A stretch of 64,000 nucleotides of DNA, from the NCBI GenBank assembly GCA_030248195.1, contig JASAND010010987.1, positions 1 through 64,000 of the forward strand, read 5' to 3'. The first letter of the stretch is position 1; each line of letters opens with the position of its first letter. Positions 36,101-44,099 of the stretch are shown here, in pieces. The translations under genes and the position numbers were made by a program. The notes under the pieces are model-generated. The model ran no database searches. It was not told where the DNA came from and saw only the letters and a list, made by a program, of their open reading frames with translations. This stretch comes from Trissonchulus latispiculum. Taxonomy: Eukaryota; Nematoda; Enoplea; Enoplida; Ironidae.

Positions 36101-38385
36101 GGCTTCTAGCCCTCTCAAAATATCCGAAATCAAAAATAAAAATTTCAAAATGCGGCCTTTATGTTTGGTTCTAAATGCACCCTAAAAATCAAATTTTTTG
36201 GCTGGGGGCATATCCAACTATCTTTTACAGCTTAGGGGGGGCATCTAAATAAAATTATTCGGTTATTGGACTATCCCCATTCTACACCTACACAAAACTA
36301 GGGTTTTAAAAATTACCCCCAAGTCAAAATCCTTTGGGGGAACCTAAACGTATTTTTCTCGGGTTGGGGGGGAGGTCCAGAAAAAATTCTACAGGCACAA
36401 AATCCAGTGTTTGTCGCTTATCACAACCTACCTAAGCTATAAATCTAAACCCTAACTTTCAACAAAAGTCACACAACTGAACTTACAAATTTTGGCCGGG
36501 TACGCAGAAATAAGTGGCATGCCATAATCATAAAAATAGACATCAACGCGTAGAAAAGGAATACTGACAACTAACTAGTTAGCAATTAACATTTCCTTAA
36601 ATACTTGACCTTAAATACTTACTTAAATTTTCACTAGTGGACCTACATGAGAGTAACGAAATGATTCAATGTTTGCTAAAGTCAAGATTCAGACAATAGC
36701 TTGTACTTAACATATGATAATCGTTGTTCCACAAAGCTGTTATATCTTTGTTCTTGTGTCTGCTTCTAATTTTTTATGTTTATCTTATATTGCAGAAGAA
36801 TTAAACCTCTGGCACGTCACAACAGAGGGTGAGACCATGGAGCAGTCTGTTGTCTTACTTTTACTGGAATGCGGCAGTGAGCAGACAATAAGGATGTGCA
36901 TTTTGGCGTCAACCTGACGTATAATTGAGAATAATATCACACAATGGTTTCGGTGGATTCCCACAGTCAACAATTGGGGAAATTATCATTTTTTGGATAG
37001 AAAACTTACTTTTTTGTTAAATATTGTTTCCCAAATACTACCGGTTTCTCCTCAGGTCCCGGTTTTGGTTATAAAAATCATTCCAGTTCCGATTAGGGTT
37101 CTACTGGTTCCAGCGGACCTATTTCGTGGTGCTTGTTCTCGTGTTTGTATTTAAGCACATGTTAACAATTTCAATTGTCTTTTAATAAATTTCAACGAAA
37201 CCAGTGCTAACCAGAACTGTTCCGATATGCTAGTAACATTAATATGAGAACTGAGCCACTGGAATAGCTTAAACAGTGTATCGTACTACGAAAGTTATTC
37301 TATTTCATTTTGGTTAAAGAACAGTATATTAAGCAAGACCTTGACGAATCCAATTAGTGATTGACTAATTATTGTACAAATGCGATGTCGCCTAAGCAAG
37401 TCACTACATATAAGAATGTTTTTCGTTTGCTTTGATTGCTGTCATTTGGTCATGTCGGAGAAAATTTCACAGACCTTAGATTATGCTGACGAGTCCTTGG
37501 ACGTCATGCACTTACTTGGCATCCCTGCGGCGACGACGGGTGCTGGATTGTGGATTGCTAGCTGTCAATACGGACTAATCCGCCTGCTAAACTAGATATA
37601 CAGACAGTGTTTGTTTAGTTTTGTTTAGTATTTGTGTGTTCAATCCGAATAAACTGTCTGTCTTACTGTTGCCATGAAAGTATTCAACCAAAACATTTCT
37701 GCCTTGACATGAGGATTGTAGTCGCAGAAAGTGACCGCAGGAAAAGGAGCGTGTTGATGAAACTGCAAAAAATGTACAAAGTCAACCAAATATGTCATTA
37801 ACAGTAGCAAGATTATTTGGCAAACATTGTTTGTACCGATTGTGGATAAAATACAAATATAATCTGTTTTCACATGATAGCACACACAGTGTTAATAAGT
37901 AGAATCGGCATATATCGGAACATATACCAAGCTAAAACAGGTCACTTATTTTTGATGTAATACAACCAGCATGACTACTTTTATTCTCACTTTCAAGTTT
38001 CTAAATGTGGGGAGTACGATGTGGAAGCGATGTTATTTGATTGTTCGCCGAGGGACAAAGTTTGGACGTCTACAGCCTGCTGCTGCTGCAGCAAAATTCA
38101 GCACTATTGTTTCTGGAGTGGCAGTGGAATATGAAGGATTTGGCGTATTAAATAGAAAAACGTGAAGTCTCAATTCGTGCACCAGACCGAGCTCATTTTG
38201 TGACTTTTACAGCGTGTTTATGCTTCATTACTTACCGATAAATGAACAGTAGTACCAAATGAAAAGTAAGCAAGAATCAAGCGTGAAGCAATTAGAAATG
38301 TCGAGCCCAAAGTGACGACGGCTAGGAACCTGCCAATTCTCTTCATCATTGCGGACTCGTTTTTAATTAAGCCAACTACGTGAAG
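7999..38385 (-). CDS. DEG/ENaC channel gene with embedded C-type lectin-like domain (split gene)
   Basis: Multi-exon gene for a trimeric, amiloride-type sodium channel subunit of the plasma membrane. Exons recognised, in transcript order: 38385-38236, 37762-37667, 31377-31308, 31160-30930, 30551-30512 (tentative), 29985-29842, 28873-28694, 27605-27460, 26052-25884, 22999-22784, 22651-22488, 22101-21988, 21803-21692, 8783-8714, 8341-8288, 8127-7999. Neighbouring exon ends match in codon phase except where an exon is missing: before TM1, after 37667, around 30512, and between 21692 and 8783. Family marks are TM1, 'FPAVTFCDYNP', 'EDLIPQCQFN', 'NGLHVVVNL', 'GMFGTC', 'CYVACYQQHMFDTCGC' and TM2 with 'SGASVVTVAE'. 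The lectin-like exons lie between the FPAV exon and the finger exons. One exon carries a frameshift. About 690 residues are accounted for. Confidence 0.75.
8288..8341 (-). CDS. DEG/ENaC exon: pre-TM2 linker
   Basis: Exactly 18 codons, phase 0 on both sides, between 'cttttcag' and a GTCTTC donor. It joins the pre-TM2 strand exon to the TM2 exon without changing frame. The donor is weaker than the others, so this exon could be optional. Confidence 0.5.
8714..8783 (-). CDS. DEG/ENaC exon: pre-TM2 beta strand
   Basis: Bounded by 'tttacag' and GTAAGT. Encodes 'DVHVYLMSNNYIEFVEKP', matching the family's last ectodomain strand (V-x-V-Y-F-x-x-L-x-Y-E pattern) just before TM2. Enters in phase 2 and leaves in phase 0. 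Confidence 0.65.
9433..11240. repeat. Inverted repeat, family with CCGGTTACC motifs
   Basis: A left arm (about 9433-10230) is repeated in reverse at about 10545-11240. Shared tags include 'ccggtaaccggatgtctagg', 'tttggcacaatg', 'ctactttcactttacc' and 'ggtccggaagtcaaattatt'. The spacer contains a G/C-homopolymer element. Partial single-arm copies occur at 28885-29456 and 39095-39370. I see no coding capacity; it behaves like an old foldback or MITE family inside a channel intron. Confidence 0.6.
10310..10530. mobile_element. G/C-run MITE in the repeat spacer
   Basis: Subterminal runs of G on one side and C on the other enclose a short 'aaaccggatttttccgg' core palindrome. The tips 'gcatgtgcagga' and 'aagcacacgtatg' resemble the CATAGGTGTG termini of elements at 50-64 kb. 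Confidence 0.4.
11241..12340. other. Intronic, no feature recognised
   Basis: AT-rich sequence of the long channel intron between exons at 21692 and 8783. A missing exon for the second cysteine cluster of the channel should lie somewhere in this intron, but I could not identify it here. Confidence 0.4.
12350..12605. repeat. (TAA)n / (ATT)n microsatellite
   Basis: Long array of TAA triplets, purest at 12530-12590. The apparent poly-leucine/isoleucine frame across it is an artefact of the repeat. Confidence 0.9.
12610..15470. other. Intronic, no feature recognised
   Basis: No protein motif or clear inverted repeat seen. Short open frames are scattered and have no family signature. Confidence 0.4.
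15476..15567. repeat. (AT)n microsatellite
   Basis: Almost pure TA dinucleotide tract, just outside the left arm of the large inverted repeat; a shorter TA tract at 19004-19022 lies just outside the right arm. Confidence 0.95.
16106..17027 (+). mobile_element. TA-flanked element, truncated copy
   Basis: Starts 'TAGTGCGGTGGGAAA' after a TA and follows the same order as the full copy at 51586-52691 until 17027, where similarity stops. It is interrupted by a separate C-rich MITE. Confidence 0.65.
16294..16650. mobile_element. CTGGCTTTTTCC-type MITE, 357 bp
   Basis: Ends are 'CTGGCTTTTTCCTACAGG' and 'CCTAGGAAAAAGCCAG', with runs of G or C just inside. It is flanked by CCCAA on both sides (16289-16293 and 16651-16655). 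The related TA element at 51.8 kb shows the uninterrupted site, so the insertion boundaries are clear. Other copies lie at 60891, 61819-62244 and 62545-62632. Confidence 0.75.
17365..18479 (-). mobile_element. TA-flanked element, complete copy
   Basis: About 1115 bp, with termini 'TAGCGCGGCGGGAAAAAACC' at the left and 'TTCCCACCGCACTA' at the right, flanked by TA. Iterated 'GCGGGAAAAAACCCA' motifs lie near the ends and again at 17730-17775. It is inverted relative to the copy at 51586-52691. No transposase frame survives; the TA duplication would suit a Tc1/mariner-like mobiliser. Confidence 0.7.
19150..21165 (+). pseudogene. Polinton-type DNA polymerase B remnant
   Basis: Fragments of the protein-primed family B polymerase of Polintons occur in correct order: 'FIGSLQFLNTSLDQLV' and 'YPYEYMDSW' (19209-19400), then 'LLSDVFENFRNFC', 'DAAQKFTAVKLELLTD', 'IRGGVSTIIHRCAK' and 'YLDASYLYGWTMTQKLPVG' (19535-20060), then 'LVPNLFNKKLYTVLYRNL' (21091-21145). 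Exonuclease-to-palm parts are seen; the 3' catalytic part is absent. The gene is broken by a frame change at a T-run near 19515 and by a 986-bp insertion at 20068-21053. It lies in a channel intron on the opposite strand. It is virus-like in origin but dead. Confidence 0.8.
20068..21053. mobile_element. 986-bp TTAA-flanked MITE inside the polymerase remnant
   Basis: Terminal inverted repeats begin GGTGGTGATTCCTTTTGG on the left and are matched exactly at the right end. Both ends are flanked by TTAA (20064-20067 and 21054-21057). The polymerase similarity stops at the left TTAA and resumes directly after the right one in the same frame, so the boundaries are supported twice. No transposase frame is visible. 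TTAA targets are typical of piggyBac-like mobilisers, though the tip is not the usual piggyBac CCC. Confidence 0.85.
21692..21803 (-). CDS. DEG/ENaC exon: cysteine-rich 'CxxxCxQ...CGC' block
   Basis: After a 'ttttgcag' acceptor, phase 0, it encodes 'CYVACYQQHMFDTCGC' followed by 'GKFPSF' and a further cysteine. This is the family signature of the thumb/palm region. The 3' end is placed at a GTAAAC donor; the frame reaches a stop soon after, so an intron must follow in a working gene. Confidence 0.75.
21988..22101 (-). CDS. DEG/ENaC exon: 'GMFGTC' block
   Basis: 38 codons in phase 0 on both sides ('gttttag' acceptor, GTAATT donor). 'LIGGMFGTCRHDPDN' corresponds to the family's conserved PYG-x-C segment, and 'QTLYYERN' leads into the CxxxC exon. 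Confidence 0.7.
22488..22651 (-). CDS. DEG/ENaC exon: palm strands
   Basis: Enters in phase 1 after 'caattccag' and completes a glycine codon, giving 'NGLHVVVNL' across the junction. It continues 'GLGVAIIIGHENYIPLVSS', matching the family's G-x-x-V-x-I-H strand. The 3' end is placed at a GTGCGT donor, which keeps the next exon in frame. Confidence 0.75.
22784..22999 (-). CDS. DEG/ENaC exon: finger to palm
   Basis: 216 bases from 'ttatttcag' to a GTTAAA donor, phase 1 on both sides. 'KFTVVTENCNFGTN' corresponds to the family's NCYTFN region, and 'HREALMYNG' precedes the conserved GL strand in the next exon. Confidence 0.7.
24205..24232. repeat. Short perfect palindrome
   Basis: TAGGTAGTGCGC and its exact inverse GCGCACTACCTA, separated by TGAC. 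It could form a 12-bp hairpin in an intron. No flanking gene or terminator context. Confidence 0.7.
24495..25099. mobile_element. Inverted-repeat element with GAGTC/CTAG repeats
   Basis: Ends are 'GGAGCCGGTTGCATAAAAG' and, in reverse, 'GGGGCCGGTTCCATAAAAC'. The subterminal regions are filled with many variants of 'gactcgacnactag' in both orientations. No coding capacity or clear target duplication was found. Confidence 0.55.
25884..26052 (-). CDS. DEG/ENaC exon: 'EDLIPQCQFN' finger exon
   Basis: 56 codons plus one base, phase 0 to phase 1, from 'ggctttag' to a GTAAAG donor. 'FEDLIPQCQFNFVQC' is the conserved glutamate-x-L-I-x-x-C-x-F-N-x-x-x-C element of the family's ectodomain. The upstream part, 'KEYETFMLMFLFALL', fits the finger-domain helices. 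Confidence 0.8.
26734..27119. mobile_element. ATATCCGG-rich MITE
   Basis: Begins 'TAGTGATGGGTACCGGATAT' and ends near 'CCCAACACTA', enclosing many palindromic 'atatccggatat' blocks. The tips resemble hAT termini. No clear 8-bp target duplication was seen. Confidence 0.45.
27460..27605 (-). CDS. Ectodomain exon linking lectin part to channel part
   Basis: From a strong 'tcttacag' acceptor (phase 1 entry) to a GTTAGT donor (phase 0). It encodes 'SPVIFELLESVPTFGL' and 'LLSEQEFRSLG', helical sequence fitting the finger domain ahead of the 'EDLIPQC' exon. It matches the phase of the lectin exon before it and of the channel exon after it, and so is the key link between the two parts. Confidence 0.6.
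27721..28175. mobile_element. hAT-like MITE, 455 bp, GGGCCG-rich
   Basis: Terminal repeats TAGAGATGAGCA and TGCTCATCTCTA, flanked by an exact 8-bp duplication GTATACAG (27713-27720 and 28176-28183). The interior ends are packed with 'gggccgggccg'. An 8-bp duplication and this tip are typical of the hAT superfamily. It lies in the intron between the exons at 28694 and 27605. The proline- and glycine-rich frames it generates are not genes. Confidence 0.85.
28694..28873 (-). CDS. C-type lectin-like exon, C-terminal half (frameshifted)
   Basis: From an 'aatttag' acceptor (phase 2) to a GTAAAT donor (phase 1). It encodes 'HFAKGHPVDVNGDSC', matching W-x-x-G-x-P-x-x-x-x-x-x-C of lectin-like domains, then 'VADGNWY', then in the next frame 'CNYSASAFEIICQ', matching the domain's last C-x-x-x-x-x-x-F-x-C strand. 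The frame changes at a doubled TGCA ('tgcatgca'); without one TGCA both the domain and the exon phases agree. This is either a disabling mutation, a polymorphism or a sequence error. Confidence 0.6.
28885..29456 (+). repeat. Single-arm copy of the CCGGTTACC repeat
   Basis: Same order of tags as the left arm at 9.5-10.2 kb (target-like 'accaaaaaatct', 'ccggttacc', 'tttggcacaatgaatg', 'tactttcactttacc'). It ends where the (GT)n tract begins. Confidence 0.55.
29457..29763. repeat. (GT)n microsatellite
   Basis: About 300 bases of GT with scattered TT, AT and CT variants. All long cysteine/valine or histidine/threonine frames here are repeat artefacts. Confidence 0.95.
29842..29985 (-). CDS. C-type lectin-like exon, long-loop region
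   Basis: 144 bases from 'tttcag' to a strong GTAAG donor, entering and leaving in phase 2. It encodes 'DNTTSDCWVMN' and 'RAQWNRSC', with cysteine spacing and tryptophans typical of the lectin-like long-loop region. It joins the next exon (28873) with matching phase. Confidence 0.55.
30075..30125. repeat. (TAA)n microsatellite
   Basis: Seventeen or so TAA triplets; the poly-asparagine frame is an artefact. Confidence 0.9.
30512..30551 (-). CDS. Tentative small lectin-domain exon
   Basis: After 'tacacag' it supplies the one base needed by the previous exon and reads 'IWYTNALSAKAEK', which could be the W-x-G-L strand region. The GTTTCA donor is weak and its exit phase does not fit the next exon, so it may be wrong or an exon may be missing. 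Confidence 0.25.
30930..31160 (-). CDS. C-type lectin-like exon, N-terminal half
   Basis: 231 bases from 'ccatag' to a GTATGG donor, phase 2 on both sides. It reads 'FCPKGWIISDRCCYYVAF', the standard opening of lectin-like domains (C-P-x-G-W-x-x-x-x-x-C-Y-Y), and later 'VCQSLHTKAHLPAFVDA' and 'RHDFERI', the conserved C-x-x-x-x-x-A-x-L and helix 2 region. The usual tryptophan in helix 1 is not seen. Such domains bind carbohydrate or protein ligands; the calcium-site residues cannot be judged here. Confidence 0.75.
31308..31377 (-). CDS. Short exon before the lectin-like domain
   Basis: From 'aactag' (phase 1 entry) to a strong GTAAGC donor (phase 2 exit), matching the phase of the lectin exon at 31160. 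Encodes 'VLVVAQKQGHDVFSIKPNNA'. No family match of its own. Confidence 0.45.
31378..34229. other. Intronic, one possible exon
   Basis: Mostly unremarkable. At 32448-32370 (-) a 'tttacag' site is followed by open sequence 'RRLTFTDGNDFTSFVGF', which could be a further ectodomain exon, but its phase does not fit the known neighbours. At least one exon is needed between 37667 and 31377. Confidence 0.3.
34230..35105 (-). pseudogene. LTR-retrotransposon integrase remnant (Ty3-like)
   Basis: In order on the minus strand: a zinc-binding 'CILCAN' with 'PFERVYAY' (about 35090-35000), a core 'FRPQSNGLADKW' (about 34735), 'EDWDVKIAFGTHAYRT' (34660) and 'PKYEGLYRVAEVLSGQNVRI' (34325), the GPY/F-type C-terminal module. 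Stops and frame changes separate them. No LTRs or other pol parts were recognised. It sits in a channel intron. Confidence 0.75.
35106..37660. other. Intronic, no gene recognised
   Basis: Contains G-run stretches at 36200-36370 ('agggggggcatctaaat', 'ttgggggggaggtcc') that may be part of another G/C-run element, but its ends were not found. Remaining frames are unconvincing. Confidence 0.35.
37667..37762 (-). CDS. DEG/ENaC exon: 'FPAVTFCDYNP' motif
   Basis: Exactly 32 codons, phase 0 on both sides, between 'ttttttgcag' and GTAAGA. 'APFPAVTFCDYNPHVK' is the hallmark post-TM1 motif of the family (F-P-A-V-T-x-C-N-x-N). Confidence 0.85.
38236..38385 (-). CDS. DEG/ENaC exon: TM1
   Basis: 50 codons from 'cttttag' to a strong GTAAGT donor, phase 0. 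It begins 'LHVVGLIKNE', the position of the family's conserved pre-TM1 H-G motif (H is kept, followed by V-V-G), then 'RIGRFLAVVTLGSTFLI', the first membrane helix. The N-terminal cytosolic exon upstream is not identified. An internal ATG at 38349 could also start a shorter protein. Confidence 0.75.
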
Positions 38386-40781
38386 CTAAAAGTATATTTC
38401 GATTAATTCGTGTTTTCCGCTACAGTTTCTATTTTTGTTTGTTTGCTTTCTTATTCCACCCAGAAGCTACCCCTGGACTAACTGACTCTTTTTGAGCCCC
38501 TTGCATTAAATACATTTTATGTTGCCTAACGTGGCACCGACAGCCCTTCCACCCGTTAGTACTGGAAGGATCTCCACATCAAAATTTCTCAAATTTCCCA
38601 GAGGAGCTATAACACCGCTAACGTTGGAAGGGCGGCCTTGGACTTTCAACGGTATGATCCAGGCAAAAATTTAACAGAATGTTTAAAACTGTGGAAAAGC
38701 TCTTATCCAGAAATATATTAGTTTACAAAAAAATGGTTATTTGCTTCAATTAAAGACCTACCAACAATGAAACAAAATTAAAGTGGAAATTTTTGAGGCC
38801 CCTGTTCTTCTACAACAAAAATAATTTCAGATTTTTGGGTAAATTTCAATGAACTTCCGAAAACTTACGCTGCATAACAGCTGCTCCTGTTCCAAATCAG
38901 TCGTAGTGGACTCTGCGTTTACCATAATAACAGTGTTAACCTATTCATTCATTATCTATTCATTCATTCATCTGATTAAATGCTAAATTCATAAATCTGA
39001 AACGGACACAGAAAATAATTCGTGGCCCGCACTATTCAAAGCGATATGCTGAGGTGAACATTATTACAGTATATGGGATGAATGAGTTCTTTAAGACTGA
39101 CCAAAATATCTTTGAACAGAACCTTGAGCGTCTTTCCTGGGTTCTTGATTTAGATCAGTCTATGCAAACTATACATTTTCAGAATTTTTAATCCATGAAT
39201 TCCGATCCAGGTCTGGACAACCGGCAATAATTCAATTTTTTATTTCCGGCAAAACTGATAGCCAAGTTAGTCCTTGGCCAAAGCATTTCAGGAAATTGGT
39301 AACTTCTGGTTCATGTCCTGATTGGATTTTTGGACCCTCGGGTAGCATACGTAATTTTGTTTGGCCTATTTCCTGTCAAAAAATCGAAAATTGATTTTTC
39401 AAGGCTGTTGCCACCAAGCTTAGATAAAAATGATCTTATTTGAATTATTGTACCTTACGGATGCCAAATTAATTATGCATAATGTATGCCTACAGATCTC
39501 TACCTCAGGTTTCTTCACGACTACTGCATTTCGGGATTAATGTAGTTTTAGGAATGGGCTGCAATAACATTTTTGCCAGTTTTCTGTAAATGTTAAACTG
39601 ACTAAACTTTAGGTGAACCATTGTCTTGTCTGCGATTTTCTTGTCTCGTTTTGACCACTAGATTTACTAAAGTTGGAATTTTCGAAGATACCGAAACGCA
39701 GTACAAGTATGATATATACAGAAATACTCCAGTGAAATGCGAAACGCCGATCAAGAAATGCGAGTTTTCAACTGAAAGCGATTCCTGGTCCTTAAGGTGG
39801 TGGTATCCTTTTGTGCAGTGCTTTTGTTGTGATTTTTTGAAAAGCCATAACTTTCGCAATTATTGGAGTTGAAAAGAGCTTTATACATCGTTTTAAAGCT
39901 TATAATCTGTACTTCACACGAGCTTACGGAACTAGCAAAATTAGCACAAATCTTGCAAAAATTTTATGACACACTGAGATCTGACAGGCTGAATATAGAC
40001 CGAAAAGATTTGAACATCGATTTCTCAAAACTGTAGCTTCAGCCCAACGTCTGAAAATTCTTTAACCGTGATGTTAACAAACACGGTTGATTCTTCTAGA
40101 GCTCTCTTAGAAGCTTAGGAAGTAATATAACAAATAAATGTAATATTATAATCGAGGACTCCTCTGCCAATTTCCTTATGCTTAAGTTTGCAATACCAGA
40201 AACCTCTTTGCAGCCCTTTTAGAAAACATATTATTTTAGATTAAGTGATTTGTGGAGGCTTGAGTTGAATCTGCCCATCATAAGCATTTTGACTTGCTGG
40301 AGGAACTAATGTCTAGAGACCTGGAAACTTTATAGCGTTGTCGGATTATGTCAGTCCCAGTTAGAATAAACCCAACTGAAGTATAACCGTAAAGGAAATG
40401 GAGCAACACAATTACATTTCAGAGAACACCAACGGACTCACTAAATGAAATAAGCTTATGAAATAAGACACACTCTGTGTTCAGGCGTATATTAATGAGT
40501 ATTTATTTAATACTGTAACTAAATGGGCAAAGTTTGTCAAGATATATATATATATATCCAAAATGCAACCGAGATAAAGTAAATCAATTGAAAGCATAAT
40601 ACGACTGATTGTAAGCAATACACGTCGAAGGTTTGTAATCTTTGGCTCGACTAAAGTTTATCATTACAACCGAGCTATTTTACCTACTTTTATTTAAACC
40701 CGCTAATAACTACGTAAACATGCATTCAAATTCCAGAAGGCTACCTGAACGTGAACGTTGAAACCTAGTGACCCACATACA

Positions 40782-42033
40782 TAGGGTTGTTAATTTACAT
40801 GTTAAAAAGCAATTATTGTGTTTAAAAGTGCAAAAAAGTGTTTAAAAGTGTAAAAAATGTGTAAAAAATTTGTCGATGCCAAATTCATTTCCTCTGTACC
40901 ACAGTAATGATTGGCGTGTTGTTCAACTGTGAGAAAGGATGAGTTTAAGCATTTATTGCATGCCACAGCCATTAAGGCATTTATTTATTTTGATAATTGA
41001 CCAAGGATTTTGTTAGGAACTGTGTCAAAAATACCAGTCGAAAATATTGTATATACGACTTGTTTATACGATTAAATAACGTATATACGATACTCTTAAA
41101 TCGTATTTTTATCTAACTACTATTGTATTAATATCGTATAATACGATTTTTTTGGCTGACGCTTTCCAATTTATCTTGACTCCAAGTTTGTCCAATCCAG
41201 CATATGCAATACCAAACAGCCATACGTTTTTATCATGAATACATTTGCTTACTGGCCTACCTGCGTGTCTTGGCATTCACAGCTGTTTTAATGCCTCTTG
41301 TATAATATGGGACTGCTTTTGAAAAACCACAAATACAACTGTGCAAAAACAGATATTCTTTATATACCTGTTTTATGTGCTTTACCAACTTCACAACCAC
41401 GCAGTTGAAATTTGCTATATACTAATGAATAGACAAAGTAAAACTCGAACTTTGACTTAACAAACTGAAGCTTATTATTATCATAATCTGAATTACTTCA
41501 AATATTAATCAGAAACCTTCCATCCTTATGTATTTCATATTTATTTAGTTATGACATGTTTTCGAATCTAGCTATCTAACAGTTCATTCCGAAATATATC
41601 TGGCACGAGATTCAATTGCAACTGAGTTACAGTCGGTAACTTATTTATCGAAAATGAATCTCCAAAAAATCCTCAACACTGTCCAACCACAACGTCTTTA
41701 TATACTTTTAATGTCATTTTTTACTTGTTGAAATAAAATACTTTTAAGGCGATTTTCACGTACTGAAACAAAACCTGCAATGTATATTATATACTTGAAA
41801 CACTATTTTTCAGAATCAACGTTCTGTGAAAAAGTGTAAAAAATTTGTAAAAAAGTGTTAAAAAATTCGAAAAGCAGTGTTAAAAATGGTAAAAATATGT
41901 TAAACGTCTAGTGTTAAAAAGTGTAAAAAAGTGGTGTTAAAAAGTGTAAAAAAACCTGTTAAAGTTTTGCTAGTGTCAATAACTGTAAAAATGTTTTTTA
42001 ACATTTTTACTTTTTTTACAATTTACAACCCTA
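40782..42033. mobile_element. hAT-like element, 1252 bp
   Basis: Ends TAGGGTTGTTAATTTACA and TTTACAACCCTA, flanked by an exact 8-bp duplication CACATACA (40774-40781 and 42034-42041). The subterminal regions are filled with iterated 'aaaagtgtaaaaaagtg' motifs in one orientation on the left and both on the right. A block of 'cgtatatacga' palindromes lies at 41045-41150. No transposase frame remains. Confidence 0.85.
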
Positions 42034-42225
42034 CACATACATAAAACCACAATATTTACCTTGGGCACTTGGGAGCAACTGCCACTCAAAGTTGTAAAAT
42101 CGGCAAAGATAACATTTACAATCCAACAAATTAATAACTGTTTGCTTTCCTAGCAAAAACAGAAAGAGGTTAAAATTTAAGATAGGGAGCACAAGCAAGA
42201 AGTTGTGCAAGCACTAGTGGCTATA

Positions 42226-42527
42226 TAGCTTACCATTCCTTCTGAACAACCCAAAAGCTGCAGTCTTTGAGGGCTTTTCCTTGATGCTCCACCCTTTCAC
42301 AAAATTACATTTGCTCTGGGTGGACGGGTTAGCGCTGACGAATTGAAGAACCCATGGCCCGGAGTCGCGGGAACGTAACACCTGGAGCAGAAGTGAATGG
42401 GACAATTTGGCTCCATCCAAGGGATTTCCACCAGCGTTCTACGCGGGCTGAAATTTCGGCCTAGATAGGACCGCAGTAATCTTAAAAGTAACATAAGGCT
42501 TAGGTTCTCTTCCTTGTGTACGGCCAT
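42226..42527 (-). CDS. Possible exon, upstream of channel gene
   Basis: Open sequence ending at a strong GTAAGC donor, with 'VKGWSIKEKPSKTAAFGLF' before it. Position and strand would suit an N-terminal exon of the channel, but the exit phase does not match the TM1 exon. Not assigned. Confidence 0.25.
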
Positions 42528-44099
42528 CTCCTTGAAAAGCTGGGATAACTATAATACAGTTATTGAGGCGATTTCTTAACACAGCGGTATCCTCCTATCA
42601 CGAATAATCTACTATCATCAGCTGACAACAAACAACAGTTTGGATGAAATTGTTTGCAGATCATATATTTCCGGTTCTCAGTTGACTTTTCCTATAACGG
42701 ATCCTAGGGATCGAAAATCCTGTGTTTGGCAGAAGACATGAATCCAGAGGCTACCTTCCATCCTCTAGTCAGCCTGATCTGTGAGTTCATGGTCTAGAAT
42801 AGAATTTAATGGGAGTTTCAGGCGTCGCTTTTCAAAAAGTCACAGTAATTCTCCAAGGACTCAATGGCGGCCACCATGATAAATATTTTAAATACTTTTT
42901 GGACCTTCTTCAATGTGAAAGCTATTAAAGTTTTATATAGCTAATACAGACAGCTCATACCATACATGTGCGGGGGACAAAGTTTGGGGGGGGTTGAACT
43001 GGCGAGCGGAAGATCGCCGAAAAAGCGGTTTTAGCCCCAACTTTTTTGCCCCTATCTTTGACTAATTCAGATGTTTCGGATTAGGCCGTGATGTCAAAAC
43101 CTCGTCTAACAATAAAATACACCATAAACTGTCGCTTTGGGTTTGTAGAAAGGTACAACGCTTGGTTATACATATTCCTGTTCGGCTTCCTATGATGAAC
43201 ACATGCCGTGTCTTTAGATTTGACGACTCTGAATTCCGACAGCTTTCATTTTTTGCACTTGCATTTTTGACTTATGGAGTCAACAAATTTTGCGAATTAG
43301 CAACAAATTGGTTAGTTTTACAGTCCCCCTTCCTCTTTGAATTTGAATTCCAACCCAACGTGTAGTGACAGTCTGGAGAGAACCTTCTAGTCATTAATGG
43401 ATAATGTTGTGTACTTTAGACAGAAACTGTCAGTTGTTATTGGAGGACTGAAGATTTGTCTGCAGCTGAAAATAAGTTGGAAACCACTGCTTTCAGTTCG
43501 TGTGTTCGAAAAATGCCAGCCTCTTCTGTTTTAAACATCGATTTCTCAAACGCTACTTGACGGATTCTGGAGATTTTTGGCAGAGGGGAAATTGGAATTG
43601 GAAATTGGAGGCGCGATTTGCTTGGTTTGGCCTAAGACGTGTCGCGTCGCAAACAAGAAAACTCAATGCGAAATTTCGTGCTACCGTGCATTTGGTCAAT
43701 TTTCTTGACCGTTAAGAAGACCTGCTTGAACCAAATTCAAAAAATATCTCCCTCCACCCATATGTCCTTCATATCATGGCACAAAAAGAACCTTTGGCCG
43801 ATTTTACTGTTTTGATAAATCGATGTTCAAAAATTTTTGATCTATATTTAACCGTTATGACAGAAACTTTTTGCTAATTTTTGTGCTAATTTTGCTAGTT
43901 TCGTAAGTTCATGTGAGTGTCCTGATTATAAGCTTTAAAACGATGTATGAAACTCTTTCCAACTCCAAAAATGGCGTCAGTTATGGCGTTTTAAAATGCA
44001 CTGCAGAAAACGAACCACTACCGATACTGGCACAGTCATCTCAAAAACAGTATTTTGCTAATAATTTACTACAGGTGACTTAAAAACAGACAATAATCT

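Larger units (their letters stand above)
39795..44040. repeat. Divergent inverted repeat pair, 4 kb apart
   Basis: 39795-40050 matches the reverse complement of about 43775-44040, sharing 'tacatcgttttaaagcttataatc', 'actagcaaaattagcacaa' and 'gaacatcgattt' type blocks. A hAT-like element and other sequence lie between. It may be two inverted copies of one repeat or the arms of one larger element. Confidence 0.5.
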
